NCBI GenBank assembly: GCA_963805795.1
Contig: CAWDVG010000002.1
Location: 124,001 to 188,000 of the forward strand
DNA: 64,000 bases
Direction: 5' to 3'
Origin: CAWARU01 sp963805795
Lineage (GTDB): Bacteria; Pseudomonadota; Gammaproteobacteria; UBA6186; Azoamicaceae
A model generated the notes under the pieces. That model worked only from the letters and a program-made list of their open reading frames with translations. It was not told the DNA's origin and did no database searches. The position numbers were made by a program, and so were the translations under genes. Below, piece after piece: positions 34,690 through 43,270 of this stretch; within the stretch, counting starts at the first letter, position 1, and each line of letters starts with the position of its first letter.

Positions 34690-36993
34690 ATGATAACATT
34701 TGACGAAATTAATAAAATTCATTCTACGTTTAGTAGCATTAACACATTTTATGCACTGGAAGAACCCATATTAGTGCTTGACTGTTTTGAACAAGACAAA
34801 CCTTATATCCGAGTGTATGGTAAAAATGAAGTGGCCGACTTGTTTGCGAGAGGTACAAGAAAACAATCTGAAGATGAAGTAACAGCATATTATAAAAAAC
34901 TGGCCGCAGATCGTCAAAGGCGGAAGGTAACGACACCTGTTCCTACAGTTATTCCCGAGATCACTTATATTACAGACCCCAAAAATCCCGGTATTCTATT
35001 AAATGAAAAAATGTTCAACCCTGATGAGAAAACAATTAAGGAAACCAAGCTCAGCCCTCCTGCTGATGGTAAAATGGCCTTATCTATTGCTTATGCGGCG
35101 GCATATAAGGCAATAAACACCAATGCGCTCACGCCTAGAAATGATGATGATCGTGATCTCGTGCACCATTTCATGGAACATTATGATAATAAAAAAGAAC
35201 AATTAGATGCCGATATCGCTTTACTAGATAAGTTTATGGCAAACCCGAACGATCCTACTCTAAAACTGCTTCCTATACAGGTGCAGTTCCTTGCCAGCTT
35301 TGGCATTACAGCAAATGCATTTGGCATTAATATTTTATCGATGGATCTGTTAACAAAACTGCATGCACCGCTTATTGATATGGCCTCACTAAGCGCAATA
35401 GAAAATCCTGTATTAGTAAATGACGGAAAAAAGTTATATCTCTACGATAAGAATACCTTATCCGGCATGGTTGGTTCACAAGCAGACGATTTTCTAGCAT
35501 ATGATAAAGTCAATAAAGAAATTAACGATATCGTGGCCCGGATGGACTTAATTGAAAGACAAGTCATATCGGAACACCAACTCCACTGGCTTATTTTTGA
35601 CCCTCCTAACCAAGCAACTATTATGTCTAAAATGAATGCTGAAACATTGAAAGAATATTCATTGTTAATAGAAAGATGTAAAGAGTGTGGAGATAGATTA
35701 CTTCCTATCCAACAGCGTCTTCGTGTTGCTCGCTTCCTCGATGGTAGCGTCAAACCAACCAAAAAAAGAGGTGTGGTTGAAGACCGTGCAAAAGGTATAG
35801 AATTACCAGAAAATGTACCACAAATAGAAGCTAATGTCGTCATGTCTCTTGTATTGGCGGCAGGTTTGTTTTCAATCGCCCATAACCCCCAAATAAAAGC
35901 AAACAAACACAAACATGAATGCGACATTATAGATTTTTTTATTGAATACTACGGTTTAGATTCGGCTTCACATAAAGTACTGGCCGATCCAGGACAAAAA
36001 GTTTATCATGATGCAATCCGACAAAAACGTGTTAAGTTACAAGCAGACATTTCCTTATTTATCCAATTTATTAACAATCCTGCAGATGCAAATCTTAAGC
36101 TTCGTCAGGAACATCTACAGTTCTTAAAACAATTAGGATTGAATGCCGACCTATTTAAACCTTATAAAAATGTGGATTTAAAACAGTTTTTAGATCGACT
36201 TGAACGATTGTGGATTAAGCCCGATGCGGTTGCTGCCCCGAATGCTGCTCCTAATGGATTAGCCGGTGCATTAGCCAATGGAGCCCATCCAAATCCAAAA
36301 GATATGAGGGATGTTAAATCCGGAGCCGATAATAAGCATAGTGCTGCCGCCACTGCTGTAGGTGCAGTTAAAAATAATGGGGCTGCAGCGGGTGTTAAAG
36401 AAAACGGCGTCGGCATGGCACAAGACCCTTATAACCTTTCAAACAAATTTAAAGATGCGGCTGCAGCGCAAGCTCTAAATAATTTAAAATTGCTTTTAAA
36501 ACAGGCTCATGATGAACAGCGCGCAGCAGCCAGCCAATCTGCAGTTGCAGCTCGACCAGCGCCAGCTCCCGCTGCCGCACCTGTGGCTGGAAGCGGTATG
36601 GTGCCTGCGATTGCTCCGGCTCCTCGCCGAACTCCCCGTCCCGTTCCTGAAGATTGGAAAAAACTTGTTGATGATCAATTGGCTCAAATGGCTGCAGCAA
36701 AAGCTAACCAAGAAGCAGATGATGCTGCCTATGCGGCTAGAATAGCTGCGGGGGGCGATGATGCTGGCGCCGTTTTTGCAGCAGGTGTCGCACCCAATGC
36801 GAATGCTAACGGAAATGGCGCGGCGGCTGCACTACCCCAACCAATCATTATCCAACCAAACGCTGTGCCCGCTGCAGCTGCAAATAATAATGGCGGTGCA
36901 ATACTCGCTGCGGCAGCTGGGAGAATAGATCTTCCACCGCCGCCACCATCTACTACAGATATCGCAAATATCAGACGATCGCGCAGAATATAA
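34690..36993 (+). CDS. Large repeat protein of unknown function (effector-like)
   Basis: The frame opens at a TTG (34600), but the ATG at 34690 has GGGG 8 bases upstream and is the likely start; about 767 residues. Two internal repeat pairs are visible. YALEEPILV...YIRVYGKNEVADLF near the N-terminus matches SAIENPVLV...KLYLYDKNTLSGMV near residue 240. LDADIALLDKFMANPNDPTL matches LQADISLFIQFINNPADANL near residue 450. The last ~230 residues are Ala/Asn/Pro-rich and end in LPPPPPSTTDI and RRSRRI. The family is not recognised. Confidence 0.75.
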   Translation: MITFDEINKIHSTFSSINTFYALEEPILVLDCFEQDKPYIRVYGKNEVADLFARGTRKQSEDEVTAYYKKLAADRQRRKVTTPVPTVIPEITYITDPKNPGILLNEKMFNPDEKTIKETKLSPPADGKMALSIAYAAAYKAINTNALTPRNDDDRDLVHHFMEHYDNKKEQLDADIALLDKFMANPNDPTLKLLPIQVQFLASFGITANAFGINILSMDLLTKLHAPLIDMASLSAIENPVLVNDGKKLYLYDKNTLSGMVGSQADDFLAYDKVNKEINDIVARMDLIERQVISEHQLHWLIFDPPNQATIMSKMNAETLKEYSLLIERCKECGDRLLPIQQRLRVARFLDGSVKPTKKRGVVEDRAKGIELPENVPQIEANVVMSLVLAAGLFSIAHNPQIKANKHKHECDIIDFFIEYYGLDSASHKVLADPGQKVYHDAIRQKRVKLQADISLFIQFINNPADANLKLRQEHLQFLKQLGLNADLFKPYKNVDLKQFLDRLERLWIKPDAVAAPNAAPNGLAGALANGAHPNPKDMRDVKSGADNKHSAAATAVGAVKNNGAAAGVKENGVGMAQDPYNLSNKFKDAAAAQALNNLKLLLKQAHDEQRAAASQSAVAARPAPAPAAAPVAGSGMVPAIAPAPRRTPRPVPEDWKKLVDDQLAQMAAAKANQEADDAAYAARIAAGGDDAGAVFAAGVAPNANANGNGAAAALPQPIIIQPNAVPAAAANNNGGAILAAAAGRIDLPPPPPSTTDIANIRRSRRI

Positions 36994-37036
36994 AGGCCGC
37001 CTTTATTAGGATCCCCCTGCCAATCATATGAAAACG

Positions 37037-38746
37037 GTAAATGTTCACGCGGCTGACGCCACGTTCACCTTTTCATCAAAATGATGCGCTACCGCGCGGT
37101 ATCGATATGGGTATCAGTATGGATAAAGAAATCAAACAAAAAGCGGTGAAGGGCTTGAAGTAAAATGACTTAATAAGGAATCTTGGAACCAAGAAAGCAC
37201 GTTTTTATTTTGTTGTCGACACGTTAATACTGTACTATAAGCTCTCTCTATAAATCTTGCGCCTCTATCCGATTTAACGCCAAAACTTAATTTTTTCGCA
37301 ATCACAAGCGGTCTGATTTGGCGTTCTGCTAAATTATTCGTAGCGGGCACATCAGGTTTTTCTAAAAATAACCATAAACTTTTACCCATCCCCAATATAT
37401 TGCGGCAAGTACGAGCAGTACTCAGATGACTACAATGAGCACCATGTTCTAAATTTCTAAGGAGCCGATTTTTTAAACGCCTGCGTTTTTTTCGCGTCCG
37501 TTTATCATCTTTATTTGTTTGTAAATGGGACTTCCAAAAGGAAAAGATTTTTCCATAATCATGTAATAATCTCCTTCCTATTACGCCTGCTATCCCAGAA
37601 CGTTCTGATATCTTCTGAAAGTCTCTTTTTAGATGAGCCCAACAAACTTGATGACTTAGCTCAGGCAAATAATCATAGACAGGATATCTATCAGAAATAA
37701 TAATTCGGTTGATAAAATTACCAATGAGTCTCTTGGCAACCTTTTTTCCTCTGGAAGTATCTAATTTTAAAAAGCTAAATAATTCATTTGCCATCATCCA
37801 GGCCCAACCAGAACGATTCTTTTGTTTAAATCCTGTTTCATCAATATGAACTATTTCCGATTGATCAATTTTATTTTTAATTTGTTCATGTGATGTTTCT
37901 AAAGAAAGACTCACTCGGTGTTCAATCTTTGAAACGCTGCCAACGCACATTGGCATTTGAAAAAAGTCTTTCACAAGCTCCATTGCTGACCGTTTACTTA
38001 ATTTAAATTTTGATGTCAGCAGTCCTATAGAGCTTTGTAACCGAACCCCAAATCCTCTTCTTCCAATCTCGGATGGGGTATCTCCATAGTAGGTTTTTTG
38101 GCAACAACTACAACATCCTTTTAAAATTTGGTATTCCGTTATTTCATAACGGGGTAGAGGGATATCAAAAACTTGGTGCCTAATGACTCCATTCAATGGT
38201 TTCAAAGCAACATTGCAATCATGACATTTATCTGGTGGTGGGCATTTTATTATGATATCGACCTGTTCTAAAGGTACCAATTTCCGAAAGGCTCCTTTAT
38301 GGCCAGGTTGACCTCCCGGTTTACGGCCGCTACCTTTGTGCTGATTTTTCTTTTTTTTCTTTCGAATATCTGTTGATGGTGGTTTAGAAGAGTTATTAGA
38401 ATTTGTATTGAGCCTTTCTTGAAGCTCTGCATTTTGCTTTTTAAGGACAATTACTTCTTGTTTGAGAAGCTCAATTTCTTCTGGCATTTCGGCAACCTTG
38501 GCACAAAAAGCCCATAGAGCATCAATCAATAGATGACATTCTTCAATTGAAGAACTTTTTGGGGCGGATTTTGAAAAGTCTAAATCTTTCATGGGGTTAT
38601 CATGATCCCCATTTTTTTAAAAAGCAAGAGCTAAACAATTAAGTTTGATAAAAAATTTTGATGTTTAGTTGTTCTTATCAATACCGCGCGGTAGCGCATC
38701 ATTATGATGAAAAGGTGAACGCGGCGTCAGCCGCGTGAACATTTAC
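37037..38746. mobile_element. IS66-family insertion sequence (single-transposase type), complete
   Basis: The element is 1710 bp, starting GTAAATGTTCACGCGGC. Its ends are 66-bp inverted repeats (37037-37102, 38681-38746) with two mismatches. The same 8 bases, TGAAAACG, flank both ends (37029-37036, 38747-38754), the target duplication length expected for IS66. It has one transposase gene and no tnpA/tnpB, as in the ISBst12 subgroup. Intact transposase, clean ends and unmutated duplication point to recent insertion. Confidence 0.9.
37132..38592 (-). CDS. IS66-family transposase (TnpC-like)
   Basis: This is a DDE transposase of 486 residues. An N-terminal leucine-rich coiled segment (EEIELLKQEVIVLKKQNAEL) is followed by the family block NTNSNNSSKPPSTD. 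A zinc-binding region carries CPPPDKCHDC and CCSCCQKTY. Catalytic regions are EIVHIDETGF (first Asp), IIISDRYPVY (second Asp) and NNLAERQIRPLVI (Glu). Complete, no frameshift. Confidence 0.95.
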   Translation of the reverse strand: MKDLDFSKSAPKSSSIEECHLLIDALWAFCAKVAEMPEEIELLKQEVIVLKKQNAELQERLNTNSNNSSKPPSTDIRKKKKKNQHKGSGRKPGGQPGHKGAFRKLVPLEQVDIIIKCPPPDKCHDCNVALKPLNGVIRHQVFDIPLPRYEITEYQILKGCCSCCQKTYYGDTPSEIGRRGFGVRLQSSIGLLTSKFKLSKRSAMELVKDFFQMPMCVGSVSKIEHRVSLSLETSHEQIKNKIDQSEIVHIDETGFKQKNRSGWAWMMANELFSFLKLDTSRGKKVAKRLIGNFINRIIISDRYPVYDYLPELSHQVCWAHLKRDFQKISERSGIAGVIGRRLLHDYGKIFSFWKSHLQTNKDDKRTRKKRRRLKNRLLRNLEHGAHCSHLSTARTCRNILGMGKSLWLFLEKPDVPATNNLAERQIRPLVIAKKLSFGVKSDRGARFIERAYSTVLTCRQQNKNVLSWFQDSLLSHFTSSPSPLFV

Positions 38747-38796
38747 TGAAAACGTGAATGGCAGGGGATTTTTAAATGAAAAATAATTTATTATAT

Positions 38797-39525
38797 TTAA
38801 AAATTCATGAAGAGACCGAGGCTATAGTTAAAGCTTCCTCTTAAACTAGCAAAAACTGAGGGATCCACTCCTACCTGTGTAGCCTTAATATTACTAAATT
38901 GATTTGTTCCTTCCCAAACAATCATGCCACGCATCCCAATGCAATCGGTTAGCATATGTTGCAGCCCGATTCCTAATCGTGGAATGAATTTGCTTTGTCT
39001 AAAGGTTCGATCAAACTCACCTGCAGGGAGGGGTCCAAAAATATCTTCAAAAGGTTTCGATGTGAGATGTACATTTAAATAAGTTACCCCAACTGTTCCA
39101 AGTAGTTGTAAATTAGGACATTCCCATACGGGTAATTTACCTACCAAGCTTCCATGAAATCCATGAAAATAAGCTGAAGTATTGGTATCTATAAATTCAC
39201 CAGGAGCAATGGCCGCTCCCCCCACTATAAATTGTCCAGGTCCAACTCTAACGGTTCGATTTTGTTTGAACGCATATTCATAACCCAATTCAAGAGCAAC
39301 ACAATCAGTAAATTGCAAGCCAATATAGCCATTTACTTGAGGGAATTGTTTTGCAAATACATTACCACCATTGTTTCTTTTATATTGCATATCTCTTAAT
39401 TGAGCATCAAGCCCTACATAAGGTTCGAGACTGGTTTCCGGCCAATCGAAGGCAGCTGCAGCGGTTCCCATTCCAGAAAGAATGAAAGCCAACAATACTT
39501 TTGTTAATTTTGTTAATTTATTCAT
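38797..39525 (-). CDS. Outer-membrane beta-barrel protein
   Basis: The 242-residue protein starts with a signal peptide (about 1-25, cleavage near TAAAA-FDW) and AGGA 7 bases upstream of the ATG. Alternating strands (VNGYIGLQF, VALELGYEYAF) and the last strand ending in Phe (SLGLFMNF) indicate an eight- to ten-strand barrel of the OmpA/opacity type. Function unknown. The IS66 element ends 50 bases past its stop. Confidence 0.8.
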   Translation of the reverse strand: MNKLTKLTKVLLAFILSGMGTAAAAFDWPETSLEPYVGLDAQLRDMQYKRNNGGNVFAKQFPQVNGYIGLQFTDCVALELGYEYAFKQNRTVRVGPGQFIVGGAAIAPGEFIDTNTSAYFHGFHGSLVGKLPVWECPNLQLLGTVGVTYLNVHLTSKPFEDIFGPLPAGEFDRTFRQSKFIPRLGIGLQHMLTDCIGMRGMIVWEGTNQFSNIKATQVGVDPSVFASLRGSFNYSLGLFMNF

Positions 39526-39863
39526 TTCTATTTCCTTTAATTTAATTTCCCAACAAGTTACTCAGCTAAACACCTGAAACCCATGTTTCTGGCCTTTTCC
39601 AATATCCTTATGAGAAGACAAAACTTCATATTAAACAACTTAAACAATAGCGATAAACAACGTTATCTGCAAGTTGCATGCATAATATTGACCACAGCCG
39701 CATTCTATAATGAATCACATATTATGCAAAGAGGGAAAAGGACCCAAAACCATATGCAATTTATCTGAGTTCCGTTATTTATGCATCCATTTCTGATCAT
39801 TTCGAGAAAATATGATATGACTCATTTCATTTAGCTATAAAAATTACAAAAATCACTGGAAAT
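39526..39863. other. Intergenic region
   Basis: 338 AT-rich bases between the barrel gene and hepT. I see no gene, RNA or repeat. A 61-codon plus-strand frame has no ribosome site and no family resemblance. Confidence 0.3.
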
Positions 39864-40265
39864 TTACAACTTTAGCAAGATTTGGCTAAAATCCATGATA
39901 TCTATCAAGTGTTTATCAATAATGGAACTTACAATTTCTAAATTTAAAGCAGAATATTCATGTATAGCAATATTTCGAAATCCAACCATCTTTTGCATTC
40001 TTCGACTAAGCTCTGTACTAATAGTATTATTTTTTTCTAACAATACAAAAATATCACGGCTATTTTGAGGAACACCTAAATGTTTCAGGCGCACGACTCG
40101 TGCACCCATGTCTATTGCCGTCTCTATAGTGCGTTGTAAATTTAAGATCACAGCATCTTGTTTTGTTTGATTGTTTTTAAAATGTTCAAAATCGGCATAC
40201 TCTTCATTGATTCTTGCAAGACATCGTTCTATCGAAGCAGCTTTATTTAATAACACATCATCCAT
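39864..40265 (-). CDS. hepT: HepT-like toxin (HEPN ribonuclease)
   Basis: This DUF86/HEPN protein of 133 residues pairs with MntA. The RNase motif R-x4-6-H is present as RNIAIHEY near residue 98, with the tyrosine that MntA-type antitoxins modify by adding AMP. Its ATG overlaps the mntA stop by one base (TAATG). Complete, so the module could be functional. Confidence 0.9.
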   Translation of the reverse strand: MDDVLLNKAASIERCLARINEEYADFEHFKNNQTKQDAVILNLQRTIETAIDMGARVVRLKHLGVPQNSRDIFVLLEKNNTISTELSRRMQKMVGFRNIAIHEYSALNLEIVSSIIDKHLIDIMDFSQILLKL

Positions 40266-40672
40266 TAATAGATTCTCCCTCTATTTTTTATGTCATCTAA
40301 TGTTTCTTGACGAGATTCATTAAATCGAACATACATGGCATAGGTCAGATCTTCAAAAGAATCACAAGCTTTAAAATCTAATGTATCAATACGTTTAGCT
40401 GTCGTAATAATTTGATATTGAAACACAGTTGTAGCAGATAATAGATCGACTAAGTCTACATCTCGTTGAATTTGAATCGCAATATTTTGCGCAGTATCCC
40501 ATAACTTAACTTTATCAGCAGGTTTATCTAATAATATTGCTAGATCCAAATCACTTTCCTTGCCCTCTTCACTTTTTGCAAAACTACCAAAAACGTAAAC
40601 TCCTTTTACATTAGGAAAAGCATCCCTAATTTCTTTAAGTGCTATCGCATAAATTTTTTCATGTTTTGTCAT
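40265..40672 (-). CDS. mntA: MntA-like antitoxin (minimal nucleotidyltransferase)
   Basis: The 135-residue nucleotidyltransferase carries GSFAKSEEGKESDLDLAI, the GSx10DxD catalytic motif, and a later Asp in VDLVDLL. MntA neutralises HepT by AMPylating it. It is upstream of hepT in one transcript. Confidence 0.9.
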   Translation of the reverse strand: MTKHEKIYAIALKEIRDAFPNVKGVYVFGSFAKSEEGKESDLDLAILLDKPADKVKLWDTAQNIAIQIQRDVDLVDLLSATTVFQYQIITTAKRIDTLDFKACDSFEDLTYAMYVRFNESRQETLDDIKNRGRIY

Positions 40673-40705
40673 GACTTCTCTCTTATAACGCCAGTGTTTG
40701 TCGTC

Positions 40706-40831
40706 TATACCCTTCGTCTTTCAAGCTGCGACTGTGTTGCAAGCTCGATTCGCTGCTCACATACTAATTTGTATGCTCCGCTGCTCATTTTCGCTTGCGC
40801 CTTGTCGCAACTTGAAATGTTTGGGTATATA
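40706..40831. repeat. Imperfect palindromic repeat, family A copy 2
   Basis: Same structure as the copy at 5053-5183: TATACCC / GGGTATA ends, CTTTCAAGCTGCGACTG / CGCAACTTGAAATG arms and the identical centre CATACTAATTTGTATG. It fills most of the gap between mntA and the end of parC. Confidence 0.7.
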
Positions 40832-40850
40832 CTACCTGCTTATAAAAAAT

Positions 40851-43088
40851 CTATTTCGTTACCACTTCTATACTCGTCACCACCTGATGCGCTTTCGGCA
40901 ATTTATGCCCTCTAGCACCCTGCTCTCCTAAATATTGCTTCAGGCTATCACCTTCCAATATATAAGGCCGTTTGCCGCCATGGATCACGAGTGAATCTTG
41001 GGGACCTAATACGGCAGCGGCGATCAAATGTTCGTCTTTCTTCACGTTCACTAATTTATGTCCCTTGCCTTTTAACATTTCAGGAATATCTTTGATAGGG
41101 CAAATTAACAGATGCCCATCATTATTCACAAAAACAACCCATTGTTGTTTTGGATTTTTCAAACTTAAGGCGGCTAAAAATGCTTTGCCTTCTGGAATTT
41201 TCATAACGGCTTTACCATTACGGTTCTTCACCAGCAATTCTTGAAAAAGAATAATGAAACCATAACCAGTATTTGATAAGAACAAGAATCGGTCTTCGTT
41301 ATCTGCCATTATGACTGTTTCAAAAACTGCGCCTGGGGGCGGCGAAACTTTACCGGTTATGGGTTCGCCTTGGCCTCGGGCTGAAGGTAAACCTTGCGCG
41401 GGCAGCGAATAAGAACGACCTGTGGAATCAATAAAGACCACAGGTTGTTCGCTTCTGCCTTGCGCGACCATTTTAAAACTATCACCGGTTTTATAACTCA
41501 GTGTTTTGGGATCAATTTCATGTCCTTTGGCAGAACGAATCCAACCCTTACTTGATAAAACAACGCTAATGGGTTCTGAAGGCGCTTTTTCTTCGGCCAT
41601 TAACTGCGCTTCAGCACGTGTTACCAAAGGTGAACGTCGATCATCCCCATATTTTTCAGCATCCTGTACCAATTCTTTTTTAACAAAGGTTTTTAATTTT
41701 TGTTCCGAGCCTAATACTTTTTCCAAATCTGCTTTTTCATTGGCTAAGTTCTTTTTGTTCGCCTCGAATTTTTACTTCTTCGAGTTTCGCTAAATGTCTT
41801 AATTTTAGATCTAAAATGGCATCCGTTTGCATCTTCGCTGAGTTGAAATTTTTTCATCAACACTGTTTTCGGATTGTCTTCATGACGAATAATCCGAATG
41901 ACTTCATCAATATTTAGATAAGCAATTAAAATCCATCTAAAATATGCAAGTCGGCTTAAAACTTTTTCTAAGCGAAATTCCAAGCGTCGACGAACAGTTT
42001 GAATGCGAAATTCCAACCATTCTAATAAAATTGTTCTTAAATCTTTTACTTTAGGACGTCCATCTAGACCAATCATATTGAGATTGACACGATAGGTTCT
42101 TTCTAAATCGGTACTGGCAAATAAATGCGACATTGATGGCATCCACATCCACCCGATTCGAACGCGGTGTAATCACCAAACGCGTTGGATTTTCGTGATC
42201 GGATTCATCTCGCAGATCCGATACTATAGGTAATTTTTTAGCCTGCATTAATGCTGCAATTTGTTCTAAAATTTTACTACCAGAAACCAAATGCGGTAGC
42301 GCAGTAATAACAATATCTCCATTCTCTGCACTATAAACGGCGCGCATTCGCAACGAGCCATTTCCTGTCTCGATACATTTTTTCAATATCTGCTTTAGGG
42401 GTAATAATTTCTGCTTCTGTGGGAAAATCTGGTCCTTGAACAAATTAACAAAGAGATCTTTTAAAGTTGCTTTAGGATTATCTAATAAATGGGCACAAGC
42501 AGCGGCGACTTCTCGCAAATTATGCGGTGGAATATCAGTAGCCATTCCTACGGCAATGCCGGTTACGCCATTTAATAATACATTAGGCATCCGCGCCGGT
42601 AATAATTTTGGTTCTTGTAAGGTGCCATCAAAATTAGGTACCCAATCGACGGTTCCCTGTTCTAATTCAGAAAGGAGCAGATCGGCATATTTCGATAAAC
42701 GTGCTTCTGTGTAACGCATGGCAGCAAAGGATTTCGGATCATCCATGGAACCCCAATTACCTTGTCCATCTACCAATGGATAACGATAAGAAAAAGGTTG
42801 TGCCATTAATACCATGGCTTCATAGCAAGCGGTTTCTCCATGGGGATGAAATTTACCTAAGACATCCCCGACGGTTCTAGCAGATTTTTTATATTTGGCA
42901 GTATTTGCTAAACCCAATTCAGACATGGCATACACAATGCGTCTTTGTACTGGTTTTAAGCCATCACCAATATGCGGCAAAGCACGATCCAAAATAACAT
43001 ACATGGAATAATCAAGATAAGCCCTTTCTGTAAATACTTTTACAGGTTGTTGTTCAATACCTTCAAATAGATTTTTTACTTTGCTCAT
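40851..43088 (-). pseudogene. parC: DNA topoisomerase IV subunit A, frameshifted
   Basis: ParC unlinks daughter chromosomes together with ParE. The first ~318 residues are intact: the quinolone-determining loop GKFHPHGETACYEAM, catalytic Tyr in AAMRYTEARL, and GIAVGMATDIPPHN. Single-base shifts near 42130, around 41920-41950, near 41835 and near 41735 break the middle. The C-terminal beta-pinwheel (40851 to about 41726) is again open and well conserved (YGDDRRSPL, PSARGQGEP). All parts are present and in order. Total length matches an intact gene, so sequence error or very recent decay are the two explanations. Confidence 0.9.
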
Positions 43089-43126
43089 TCGATTTTACCT
43101 TCTTTCTATCATCTATTTTGTCCCAT

Positions 43127-43269
43127 AGGGCCTGCTCATATTTCGCTAGACTGGAGCAGAAATCAATGATCTGAGAGCACCGTAGCGCAGTTTACATTGT
43201 AGTAAATGAGCAACGGAGCGCAGCAGATCATTGATTTCTGCCCAGACTAGTAGAAATCTGACAGGCCCT
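43127..43269. repeat. Long palindromic repeat, family B copy 2
   Basis: The arms begin AGGGCCTG and end in its complement CAGGCCCT, with further matching blocks CAGAAATCAATGATCTG / CAGATCATTGATTTCTG. It occupies nearly the whole parE-parC gap (43089-43270). It is related to the shorter copy at 4771-4843. Confidence 0.7.
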
Positions 43270-43270
43270 A

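Larger units (their letters stand above)
37011..38769. terminator. Terminator hairpin split by the IS66 element
   Basis: ATCCCCCTGCCA (37011-37022) and TGGCAGGGGAT followed by TTTTT (38759 on) are complementary with one bulged C. Without the IS and one target copy, the two arms close a loop of about 28 bases between the convergent genes at 34690 and 38797. The feature spans both halves; the IS lies within. Confidence 0.7.

Noticed and set aside
35442..35927. 161-codon minus-strand frame
   Set aside because: Opposite strand of the clear coding region 34690-36993, with no family resemblance.
37011..38769. A single ~90-bp inverted repeat as the IS66 terminal repeat
   Set aside because: The outer ~25 bases belong to the interrupted terminator; the 8-bp duplication fixes the IS ends at 37037 and 38746.
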